A stretch of DNA of 64,000 nt, taken from positions 806,001-870,000 of the forward strand of contig NZ_BNAY01000003.1 of the NCBI RefSeq assembly GCF_014654365.1, in the 5' to 3' direction. Positions 26,794 through 34,007 of the stretch are shown one piece after another; positions within the stretch are counted from its first letter, which is position 1; each line of letters opens with the position of its first letter. The position numbers were made by a program, and so were the translations under genes. The DNA comes from Amycolatopsis oliviviridis. GTDB lineage: Bacteria > Actinomycetota > Actinomycetes > Mycobacteriales > Pseudonocardiaceae. The notes beneath the pieces are model-generated. The model was given only the letters and a program-made list of their open reading frames with translations. It was not told the DNA's origin and made no database searches.

Positions 26794-28071
26794 GTGCGGT
26801 TGATGTGCCGGAGGCTGCGGACGGACGTCGGGCCCGAACGGGCGCTGGCGGCGCTCGGCGTACGCGCCGAGGCTCTCGGGCTCGCGCCACCGGCCGCGCT
26901 GTGCGGAGACTGGTTCTCGTCGCGCGCGGTCATCGCGCTGAACGCTTCCCTGACTCCTGTCCAGAACGTGGCCGAGGCGTTCGCGATCCCCACTCGGATG
27001 CCCGTCATGCACGACGCGATGCCCGGCGCGGTCGGAGGTGGCTGGTTCGGTTACCTGAGTTACGACCTGACCGATCCCTCGGGCCGTTCCGGCGCTCTTC
27101 CTCCCGCCGTCTGGGGCTGGGTCGACCGCGTGCTGCGGCTGGACGCGGACGGTTCGTGGTGGTTCGAAGCTCTGCTCCCCGACGAAGATCCGGATCCGAT
27201 CGACGAAGTGTCCGCGGTGGAATCCGCGCTCGCCGAGCTTCCCGAAGCGACGACGTGGAGTTCCGGCCCGCTGTCACGACCGCTTCCGTCGGAACACCAC
27301 GACGCGGTCAAGGCGTGTGTGCACGCGATCGAAGCCGGCGAGCTGTTCCAGGCGAATATTTGCGCTCGCTTCAACGGAGGATTCGAAGGCGATCCGATCG
27401 CGCTGTTCGCCGAAGGCGCTCGCCGCCTACGGGCCCGCCGGGCGGCGTTCCTCACCGGCGACTGGGGCTCGGTCGTGTCGTTCTCCCCCGAGCTTTTCCT
27501 TGCCCGGCATGGACGCCAGGTCCGGTCGACACCGATCAAGGGCACCTTGCCGCGGCGGAACGCGGCCGACGAGCATCTCGCGCGACGGCTGCGGGAGTCC
27601 ACCAAGGACGTCGCGGAGAACGTGATGATCACCGATCTCGTCCGCAACGACCTCGGCCGGGTGTGCGCCACCGGCAGTGTGCGCGTCCCCGAACTGCTCG
27701 AGGTCCGGCCCGCGCCCGGGGTCTGGCACCTTGAGTCCACTGTGGAGGGACTACTCGCCGACGGGATCGACGACGCGGCCCTGCTCGCGGCCACGTTCCC
27801 GCCAGGTTCGGTGACGGGCGCGCCGAAGATCCGGGCGCTGGACCTGATCGCCGAGCTGGAGCCCACGGCGCGCGGTGTCTACACGGGGGCGATCGGTCTC
27901 GCTTCGCCGATCGCCGGCATGGAACTGAACGTGGCGATCAGGACCTTCGAAATCCACGAAGGCGAGATCGCGCTGGGAGTCGGCGGCGGAATCACCGCCG
28001 ACTCCGACAGCGAAGCGGAATGGCAGGAATGCCTGCACAAATCCGCTCCGCTGGAGCGTCTGCTCGGCTGA
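26794..28071 (+). CDS. pabB: aminodeoxychorismate synthase component I (PabB)
   Basis: PabB converts chorismate plus ammonia to 4-amino-4-deoxychorismate for folate synthesis. The 425-residue protein covers the chorismate-binding fold. Visible are the N-terminal GGGWFGYLSYDL segment, GELFQANICARFNG, PIKGTLPRR, ENVMITDLVRNDLGRVC, the FPPGSVTGAPKIRAL catalytic block and GVYTGAIG. No amidotransferase domain is fused, so a PabA partner is needed from elsewhere. The start is uncertain between GTG 26794 and ATG 26803. Its place near rsmI and pmt matches Rv1005c in M. tuberculosis. Confidence 0.9.
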   Translation: MRLMCRRLRTDVGPERALAALGVRAEALGLAPPAALCGDWFSSRAVIALNASLTPVQNVAEAFAIPTRMPVMHDAMPGAVGGGWFGYLSYDLTDPSGRSGALPPAVWGWVDRVLRLDADGSWWFEALLPDEDPDPIDEVSAVESALAELPEATTWSSGPLSRPLPSEHHDAVKACVHAIEAGELFQANICARFNGGFEGDPIALFAEGARRLRARRAAFLTGDWGSVVSFSPELFLARHGRQVRSTPIKGTLPRRNAADEHLARRLRESTKDVAENVMITDLVRNDLGRVCATGSVRVPELLEVRPAPGVWHLESTVEGLLADGIDDAALLAATFPPGSVTGAPKIRALDLIAELEPTARGVYTGAIGLASPIAGMELNVAIRTFEIHEGEIALGVGGGITADSDSEAEWQECLHKSAPLERLLG

Positions 28072-28072
28072 G

Positions 28073-29032
28073 CTACTTGGCGGGATCCAGCAGGAGCTTG
28101 CCCATCGTGCCGCGCGAACGCAGTGCCTCGTGGGCGGCACGCGCGTCGGAAAGCGCGTACTCGCCGCCGGCGACGGCGCGGATCCGGCCGGCGAGCGCCA
28201 GCTCGAAAAGCTCGTCGAGTGTGCGACCGAAGACGTTGCCGGGGAGTTTGAAGGCGTGCGGCAGCCACATCCCGGCCACGGTGGTGCTGTGCCCGAGGAG
28301 GTTGCGGGCCTCGATCGGCTTCGGCTGCTCGCGGCTGGCCATACCGTAGAACGCGAGGCGGCCGAACGGCGCGAGGGCCGCGATGCTCTGGTCGGTGACG
28401 CTGCCGCCGGTCATGTCGAGCACGATGTCGACGCGCTTGCCGCCGTTCGCCTCGCGAAGCGCGTCGGTCATGTTCTCGGCGCGTGAGTCGATGGCGACGT
28501 CGGCGCCCAGTTCGAGGGCGAGGGCACGCTTCTCGTCGCTGCTGGCGGTCGCGATGACCCGGCTCGCTCCCCAGGCCTTCGCGAGCTGGACGGCGATGGA
28601 GCCGACCCCGCCGGCCGCCGCGTGCACGACGACGGATTCGCCGGGTTCGAGGTGGGCGCTCTTGCGCAGCAGGAGCGCGGCGGTGGTGCCCTGGACGATG
28701 AAGGAGAGCGCGGTCAGGTCGTCGACGCCGTCGGGCACACCGAAGCTGGTGACCTGGTCCGCCACCGCGCGCTCGGCGTAGCCGCCACCGCCGTTGAGCA
28801 GCGAAACGAAACGTTTGCCGTCGGCGGTGCGGCCGACGACCTCGCCGCCGGGGACGAGCGGGAGCTTGCTCGGCGCGAGGTAGGAGTTCTCGGCCTGGTG
28901 GGTGTCGGCGTAGTTGACGCCGATCCGGTCGACCTCCACCAGCAGCTGACCCGGGCCGGGGACGGGATCGGGCAGGTCGACGAGGTTGAGCACCTCGGGT
29001 CCGCCGAATTCGGTCACCTGTACTGCGCGCAT
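28073..29032 (-). CDS. zinc-free quinone oxidoreductase-type MDR protein
   Basis: This 319-residue NADPH-dependent oxidoreductase is of the medium-chain dehydrogenase/reductase, QOR-like class. It has the N-terminal GroES-like domain (MRAVQVTEFGGPEVL) without zinc cysteines, the VNYADTHQAE segment, the cofactor motif HAAAGGVGSIAVQLAKAWG and a C-terminal substrate domain. The ATG at 29032 is chosen because GAGGAGG lies 6 bp upstream. Two further in-frame ATGs, 13-15 codons up, fall within the operator region. It is divergent from a TetR regulator and shares the operator at 29051-29078 with it, so its expression is probably induced by a quinone or other electrophile. It overlaps nothing; its stop lies 2 bp from that of the convergent pabB. 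Confidence 0.87.
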   Translation of the reverse strand: MRAVQVTEFGGPEVLNLVDLPDPVPGPGQLLVEVDRIGVNYADTHQAENSYLAPSKLPLVPGGEVVGRTADGKRFVSLLNGGGGYAERAVADQVTSFGVPDGVDDLTALSFIVQGTTAALLLRKSAHLEPGESVVVHAAAGGVGSIAVQLAKAWGASRVIATASSDEKRALALELGADVAIDSRAENMTDALREANGGKRVDIVLDMTGGSVTDQSIAALAPFGRLAFYGMASREQPKPIEARNLLGHSTTVAGMWLPHAFKLPGNVFGRTLDELFELALAGRIRAVAGGEYALSDARAAHEALRSRGTMGKLLLDPAK

Positions 29033-29050
29033 CCGCATCCTCCTCAACGA

Positions 29051-29078
29051 GATGAGACATTCTTGCATATGTCTCATC
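29051..29078. promoter_or_regulatory. inverted-repeat operator between oxidoreductase and TetR genes
   Basis: GATGAGACA (29051-29059) and TGTCTCATC (29070-29078) are perfect inverted repeats with a 10-bp spacer. A third half-site ATGAGAC follows at 29080-29086. They lie 18 bp upstream of the oxidoreductase ATG and 53 bp before the TetR start. This is the expected place for a TetR repressor controlling both genes. Confidence 0.7.
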
Positions 29079-29131
29079 CATGAGACGACTCGTGATATGT
29101 TTCACTCATCGGAACCGCACTCGAACGCCAG

Positions 29132-29686
29132 TTGACATCGCCGCGCCCGGACGCTCTGGGCGCGTTCACGATCGCGCGCTCCTGGTTCTTGGACGGGCGC
29201 CGAGTGGACATGGGCGAGCTCGCGGGTGAGCTCGGGATCAGCCGGGCCACGCTGCACCGCTGGGTCGGCGGCCGGGATCAGCTGCTCGGCGAGATCCTGT
29301 GGTCGATGACAATGGAGGTCTTCGAGGCGAGGGCTTCCGGCAAGCTCGGGCGCGGCGCGGAGGGGATCGCGGAACTCGTCGGCACCTTCGTCCGGACCGT
29401 GAACGACTCGAAACCATTCCGGGAGTTCCTGCGCAACGAGCCCGAGCGAGCGCTGCGGATCCTGACGACGAAGGCCAGCGTGGTGCAGAGCCGCGCGATC
29501 GAGAAGATGCGCGAGTTCCTGGACGAAGAGGTCGAGGCCGGACGGCTCACGCCGCCCCTGCCGGTCGAGGACCTGGCCTACCTGCTGGTGCGGATCGGCG
29601 AGTCCTTCATCTACACGGACGTCATCACCGGCGCCGAGCCCGACGCCGCGAAGGCGCACGCGGCCGCGGCGGCCTTGCTGTCCTAG
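29132..29686 (+). CDS. TetR family regulator, divergent from the quinone oxidoreductase
   Basis: The 184-residue protein has a TetR-type helix-turn-helix near residues 20-55 (RVDMGELAGELGISRATLHRWVGGRDQLL) and a helical ligand-binding C-terminus with NDSKPFREFLRNEPERALRILT. It belongs to the QsdR-like group of short TetR proteins (inference). The start is unusual: TTG 29132 is the only in-frame start codon before the HTH. A frame stop at 29093 blocks extension, although the preceding codons read LERQ-like sequence that looks protein-coding. Its stop overlaps the 3' end of convergent rsmI by 4 nt. The inverted repeats upstream are its likely binding site. Confidence 0.82.
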   Translation: MTSPRPDALGAFTIARSWFLDGRRVDMGELAGELGISRATLHRWVGGRDQLLGEILWSMTMEVFEARASGKLGRGAEGIAELVGTFVRTVNDSKPFREFLRNEPERALRILTTKASVVQSRAIEKMREFLDEEVEAGRLTPPLPVEDLAYLLVRIGESFIYTDVITGAEPDAAKAHAAAAALLS

Positions 29687-30519
29687 CTCTTACGGGACGC
29701 GAGAACGGCGTCGTAGAGCTCCTTCTTCGACACCCCGGCGGCTTCGGCGACTTCGGCGGCCACGGATTTCAGGCGTTCCCCGGCCGCGACGCGCGATGAA
29801 ACCTCCGAAACCAGATCCGCGACACTCACCGAACGCGGCGGCGAGCCGGCCAGGACGACCGTGATCTCGCCCTTGACCCCCTCGGCGGCCCAGGCGGCCA
29901 AAACCGGCAGAGTGCCGCGTTTGACCTCTTCATACGTTTTGGTCAACTCCCGGCAGACGGCCGCGCGGCGATCAGGCCCCAGGACGTCGGCGGCATCGGC
30001 GAGCGTGCTCGCGAGGCGGTGCGGAGATTCGAAGAACACGGCCGTACGGGGTTCGTCCTTCAGCGAACCGAGCCATTTCGCGCGTTCACCGGGCTTGCGC
30101 GGGGCGAATCCTTCGAAACAGAAACGGTCGCAAGGGAGACCGGACAGCGCCAGCGCCGTGGTCACCGCGGACGGGCCGGGGAGGCAGGTCACCGACACCT
30201 CCGCCTCGACGCAGGCCGCGACCAGGCGAAATCCGGGATCCGACACGCTCGGCATCCCCGCGTCGGTCACGAGGACCACCGTTTCGCCTGATTGGAGCGA
30301 TTCGAGCAGTTTCGGCAGGCGGGCCGTCTCGACGTCCTCGTAGAAACTGACGACGCGTCCGACCGGTGAGACGTCGAGCGCCGCGGTGAGGGAGCGCAGG
30401 CGCCGGGTGTCTTCGGCGGCGATCACGTCGGCGGTCGCGAGGGCTTCGGACAGGCGCGGCGAAGCGTCACGGACGTCTCCGAGCGGGGTGGCTGCCAGCA
30501 CGAGGCGTCCTTCGGTCAT
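29683..30519 (-). CDS. rsmI: 16S rRNA (cytidine1402-2'-O)-methyltransferase
   Basis: RsmI methylates the ribose of C1402 at the ribosomal P site. The 278-residue protein shows the tetrapyrrole-methylase fold: LVLAATPLGDVRDAS, VIAAEDTRR, VLVTDAGMPSVSDPG, CLPGPSAVTTALALSG and FFESPHRL. The C-terminal ~45 residues form the small RsmI HTH-like domain (AAGVSKKELYDAVL). It is divergent from the protein O-mannosyltransferase gene, the same arrangement as Rv1003-Rv1002c. Confidence 0.95.
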   Translation of the reverse strand: MTEGRLVLAATPLGDVRDASPRLSEALATADVIAAEDTRRLRSLTAALDVSPVGRVVSFYEDVETARLPKLLESLQSGETVVLVTDAGMPSVSDPGFRLVAACVEAEVSVTCLPGPSAVTTALALSGLPCDRFCFEGFAPRKPGERAKWLGSLKDEPRTAVFFESPHRLASTLADAADVLGPDRRAAVCRELTKTYEEVKRGTLPVLAAWAAEGVKGEITVVLAGSPPRSVSVADLVSEVSSRVAAGERLKSVAAEVAEAAGVSKKELYDAVLASRKS

Positions 30520-30587
30520 TCCCGAAGGTTAACCGGTTCGCACATCCGGACACCGAGTTCACTCTTCCGCCCGTAGGATCATGCCCC

Positions 30588-32159
30588 GTGACCGCACTGC
30601 TGACCCGGGACAACGAGAGCGTGCGGCCGGATCCGGTCGACGCGCTCCGGCCACCGAACGACCGGGAGGCCACCCTCCTCGGCCGCGGCATGCCGACCGA
30701 CCGCGTGCGCGGCTGGGTCGTCACGCTGGTGCTGACGCTCATCGGCGGCATCGTCCGGATCCAGAATCTGGGCACGCCCACCGACAAGGGCACGCCCGTC
30801 TTCGACGAGAAGCACTACGTCCCGCAGGCGTGGCAGATGCTGCGCAACGGCGGTTACGAAGACAACTACGGCTACGAGCTGATCGTGCACCCGCCTCTGG
30901 CGAAGCATCTCATCGCGATCGGCGAGTGGCTGTTCGGCTACAACGCCTGGGGCTGGCGGATCATGCCGGCGCTGGCGGGCACGCTGATCGTGTTCCTCAC
31001 CATCCGGATCGCCCGGCGGCTCACCCGTTCGACGCTGCTCGGCGCGATCGCCGGGATCCTGGTGATCAGCGACGGCGTCCTGCACCTGCAGTCACGCATG
31101 GGCATGCTCGACATCTTCATCGCGTTGTTCGTGCTCGCCGCGTTCGCCTGCGTGCTGTGCGACCGCGACCAGGTGCGGCAGCGGCTCGCCGTGGCCGTCC
31201 GTGAAGGCTGGATCGACGAGTCCCGGTTCGGCCCGAAGCTGGGTTTCCGGTGGTGGCGGTTCGCCGGCGGCCTGATGATCGGGCTGACCTTCGGCGTCAA
31301 GTGGTCGGCGCTGTACTACATCGCCGCGTTCGGCCTGCTCACCGTCTTCTTCGACGTGGCCGCGCGCCGCGCCGCCGGGGTGCAGCGACCCTGGGTCGGC
31401 ACGCTGCGCCGCGACGTGCTGCCCGCGCTGTGGGCGATCGTCGTCATCCCGATCCTGGTGTATCTCGCCTGCTACTGGGCCTGGTTCGCGAGCGAGACCG
31501 CGACCGACCGCAACCTGGTCGCGATCAAGGACATCGATCCCGGTTTCTGGGCCTGGATGCCGCCCGCCTTGCGGTCGCTGGGCGACTACTCGATGAACGT
31601 GCTCGACTTCCACGCGAACCTGGTGACGCCCAAGGACAAACCGCATCCGTGGGAGTCGAAGCCGTGGACCTGGCCGATGGGGCTGCGGCCGATGCTCTAC
31701 GCGTACGCGGGCGGCACCGAGGCGACCGGCTGCGGCGAGTCGACCTGCGTGCGGGCGACGATGCTGATCGGGACGCCGGCGATGTGGTGGCTGGCCCTGC
31801 CGATGCTCGGCTGGAGCGCGTGGCGGTCATTCTTCCGCGCGGACTGGCGCTACGCCGCCGTGCTCGTCGGCTACCTCGCCGGGTTCCTGCCCTGGTTCAC
31901 CAACCTCGACCGCCAGATGTACTACTTCTACGCGACGCCGCTGGCGCCGTTCCTGGCCCTCGGGTTGACGCTGATCCTCGGCCAGCTCCTCGGCAGCGCG
32001 AAACGCGGCTTCGAACGGCGGGGCACCGGCATGCTCGTCGTCGCCCTCTACGTGGGTCTCGTCGTGGCCAACTTCGCCTGGTTGTGGCCGATCCTCAACG
32101 GCAACGCGATCACCAACGACCACTGGAACGCGGAATTGTGGCTTCCGTCCTGGAAGTGA
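30588..32159 (+). CDS. pmt: protein O-mannosyltransferase (GT39, PMT)
   Basis: The 523-residue polytopic membrane enzyme transfers mannose from polyprenyl-phosphate-mannose to Ser/Thr of proteins being exported through Sec. About 10-11 membrane helices are visible. The catalytic Asp-Glu pair of the first external loop is in PVFDEKHYVPQAW, followed by the conserved HPPLAKHLIAIGEWLFG. The PMT 4TMC region occupies the C-terminus (MYYFYATPLAPFLALGL). The GTG at 30588 starts a cytosolic leader of ~40 residues. It corresponds to Rv1002c of M. tuberculosis, where it glycosylates lipoproteins. Two lipoprotein genes follow here and may be substrates (inference). Confidence 0.94.
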   Translation: MTALLTRDNESVRPDPVDALRPPNDREATLLGRGMPTDRVRGWVVTLVLTLIGGIVRIQNLGTPTDKGTPVFDEKHYVPQAWQMLRNGGYEDNYGYELIVHPPLAKHLIAIGEWLFGYNAWGWRIMPALAGTLIVFLTIRIARRLTRSTLLGAIAGILVISDGVLHLQSRMGMLDIFIALFVLAAFACVLCDRDQVRQRLAVAVREGWIDESRFGPKLGFRWWRFAGGLMIGLTFGVKWSALYYIAAFGLLTVFFDVAARRAAGVQRPWVGTLRRDVLPALWAIVVIPILVYLACYWAWFASETATDRNLVAIKDIDPGFWAWMPPALRSLGDYSMNVLDFHANLVTPKDKPHPWESKPWTWPMGLRPMLYAYAGGTEATGCGESTCVRATMLIGTPAMWWLALPMLGWSAWRSFFRADWRYAAVLVGYLAGFLPWFTNLDRQMYYFYATPLAPFLALGLTLILGQLLGSAKRGFERRGTGMLVVALYVGLVVANFAWLWPILNGNAITNDHWNAELWLPSWK

Positions 32160-32243
32160 CCACGATCGGTTGACCCAAGCCCCGGCGAGACGGCGGAAAC
32201 CGGCCTAGACTCCCGTCCGAATTGAGGACTACTGGGGGTCGTC

Positions 32244-33287
32244 ATGTCTCGTTGGCCGTATTTGATGGCTATCGCTCTTCTGCTCACCGGGTGTTCCAGC
32301 GCCGTGGACGGCAAGGCCTTCCGCGAGGGTTCGGCGCCGGGCGCGAGCGATCCGAAATACCCGAAGTACCAGCCGCCCGCGGACGGGTCGGGGTTCAGTG
32401 ACCAGGTACTCGACCAGCCGCTGGCCCTACCCGTGACACAGGGTGAAGAGGGTTGCGGCTGGCTCGAGTCGGTCAAGACCGAAATGCAGCCGCTCGGTCT
32501 CGTGAGCACCAAGGGGGTGCTCAGCGGTTGCCAGTTCGTGTTCCCGGGCAACAAGGGTGCGCAGGTGCACGCGTACAACCCGTACGGCTGGATCACGCAA
32601 GAGTCCGCGGTGATGGAGCCGGTGGAGATCGCCGGGCTCAAGGGCCGGACGTACGCCTTCGACCCCGAGCCGGTGACGTTCTGTTCGGTGAACATGGACG
32701 TCCGCGCCTACGCCTCGATCGCTGTCGACGCCTACGACGTCAACAGCGACGAAGCGGGGAATCGCGCGGAGCACTGCGAACTGGCGAAGAAGGTCGCCGA
32801 AGTGGTGGTGAAGAAATTCGTTCCGCTCGCCGGCGGGACACCGGCGCAGGGCACCGTTCAGGAACCGGGCCCGGACGCGCTGGCGAACGCCGACATCTGC
32901 GAGGTCGTCAAGTTCACCCACGCGAACTACGCCGGGGTCAACGCGGGCCGCGAAGGCGCGCAGAAGGGCGAGTCCCCGCTGGGGCCGACCTGCACTCACG
33001 AGGTTCCCTACGCGAAGGTCGTCGGGATGTACACGAGCGGCGTCGGCGGGCTCGAAGCCGTGCCGCCGAAAGCGGGCGCGGAGGTGCGGAACGAGAAGTT
33101 CGGGTCGTTGAAGGCGAGGTACGAGCAGACCGCCGAGACGTGCGCGCTGAGCGTTCAACTCGGCAACGGCCAGGTGGTCCAGGTCGACTTCATCGGCAAG
33201 AAGAAGGAAGCGATGAGCCGCACCTGCGTCTCCGCCCGGCTCGTCCTTTCGGTGTCGATGCTGGCGCTGATCACCGGGGATCACTGA
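32244..33287 (+). CDS. lipoprotein, DUF3558-like
   Basis: The 347-residue protein carries a signal peptide with lipobox LLTGC (Cys near residue 17) and a Ser/Pro/Gly-rich linker. Two similar beta-rich halves with paired cysteines follow: EEGCGWLE...GCQFVF...FCSVN...HCELAKKVAE, and ICEVVKF...TCTHE...TCALSVQL...RTCVSARL. The Cys pattern and the spacing before AKKVAEVVVKKFVPL resemble the DUF3558 family of actinobacterial surface lipoproteins, apparently duplicated. Function unknown. The Thr/Ser-rich exported part is a possible substrate of the O-mannosyltransferase encoded 85 bp upstream (inference). Confidence 0.75.
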   Translation: MSRWPYLMAIALLLTGCSSAVDGKAFREGSAPGASDPKYPKYQPPADGSGFSDQVLDQPLALPVTQGEEGCGWLESVKTEMQPLGLVSTKGVLSGCQFVFPGNKGAQVHAYNPYGWITQESAVMEPVEIAGLKGRTYAFDPEPVTFCSVNMDVRAYASIAVDAYDVNSDEAGNRAEHCELAKKVAEVVVKKFVPLAGGTPAQGTVQEPGPDALANADICEVVKFTHANYAGVNAGREGAQKGESPLGPTCTHEVPYAKVVGMYTSGVGGLEAVPPKAGAEVRNEKFGSLKARYEQTAETCALSVQLGNGQVVQVDFIGKKKEAMSRTCVSARLVLSVSMLALITGDH

Positions 33288-33297
33288 TTTCCCGTTT

Positions 33298-33312
33298 CAA
33301 GTGTGACACTTG
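33298..33312. promoter_or_regulatory. perfect palindrome before the second lipoprotein gene
   Basis: CAAGTGT-G-ACACTTG is a 7-1-7 perfect palindrome located 51 bp upstream of the lipoprotein ATG at 33364 and 10 bp after the preceding stop. Its position fits an operator for the second lipoprotein; the binding protein is unknown. Confidence 0.35.
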
Positions 33313-33363
33313 GACGAGAGTTGTTACTCTGCCCTGGTCAACAGCAGCTCGACAGGGGGCATC

Positions 33364-33927
33364 ATGAGGATCCGACCGCTCGGAGCGGCCTGTGCGGCCG
33401 CGGCGTTGTTCTTGATCGCGGGCTGCGAGGAGCAGACGCCGGGAACCGCTTCGCCGCAGACTTCGGCCGTTCCGAGCACCTCGGAAGCACCGGCCGGCAG
33501 TTCGGCTCAGCCCAGCGCTTCTTCGCGGCCTTCGGCGACCGCGGCGACCGTTTCCGAGGCGACCAAGTCCGCCACCGGCGGCGCGGTGGCGCACAGCCCG
33601 CAGGGGGCGGCGAGTGTGATGGAGGAGTACTTCCACGCCCTGGGCGCCAAGGACCTCGAAACGGTCTGCCGGATCACCGGTCCGGCGTTCGACGGCGGGA
33701 TGAAGGAATGCCGCACCCTCACCCCGATGCAGTTTGGGATGTTCTCGGACGACGACCTCAAGAAGCTGAAGGCCATCCGCGTCGACCCGGCGAAGCTGCA
33801 GAGCAAGGGGCCGGACAAGGTCGCTGTCCCGCCGGCCGCGGTCGCGCCGCAGATCGCGATGATGGCGGCGCAGCCCAAGACCTTCACCATGGCGTGGCGC
33901 GACGGGACCTGGGTCGTCGTCGCCTGA
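33364..33927 (+). CDS. small exported lipoprotein with Ser/Thr-rich linker
   Basis: The 187-residue protein has an Arg-containing n-region, a hydrophobic core and a lipobox LIAGC (Cys near residue 21). A low-complexity Ser/Thr/Ala linker (~residues 25-75) follows, then a compact C-terminal domain starting SVMEEYFHALGAKDLETVCRI. That domain looks like a SnoaL/NTF2-type cone fold such as found in mycobacterial Mce-associated or DUF4878-like lipoproteins (inference). It ends TMAWRDGTWVVVA. The ATG at 33364 follows AGGGGG. It precedes the 68-nt perfect hairpin. Function unknown. Confidence 0.72.
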   Translation: MRIRPLGAACAAAALFLIAGCEEQTPGTASPQTSAVPSTSEAPAGSSAQPSASSRPSATAATVSEATKSATGGAVAHSPQGAASVMEEYFHALGAKDLETVCRITGPAFDGGMKECRTLTPMQFGMFSDDDLKKLKAIRVDPAKLQSKGPDKVAVPPAAVAPQIAMMAAQPKTFTMAWRDGTWVVVA

Positions 33928-33929
33928 GG

Positions 33930-33997
33930 GAGAGCAAGGGACCTTTGCTGGCGTTCGTTAGCACACTAACGAACGCCAGCAAAGGTCCCTTGCTCTC
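33930..33997. terminator. 68-nt perfect hairpin between convergent genes, same family as 5395-5457
   Basis: A flawless 32-bp stem (33930-33961 with 33966-33997) has a CACA loop. It starts 3 bp after the lipoprotein stop, ends 10 bp before the kinase stop on the other strand, and is followed by a T-run (CTCTTTTC). The outer part AGCAAGGGACCTTTGCT is identical to the hairpin after prs, while the inner 12-15 bp differ. It should terminate both strands. Confidence 0.85.
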
Positions 33998-34007
33998 TTT
34001 TCGCAGG

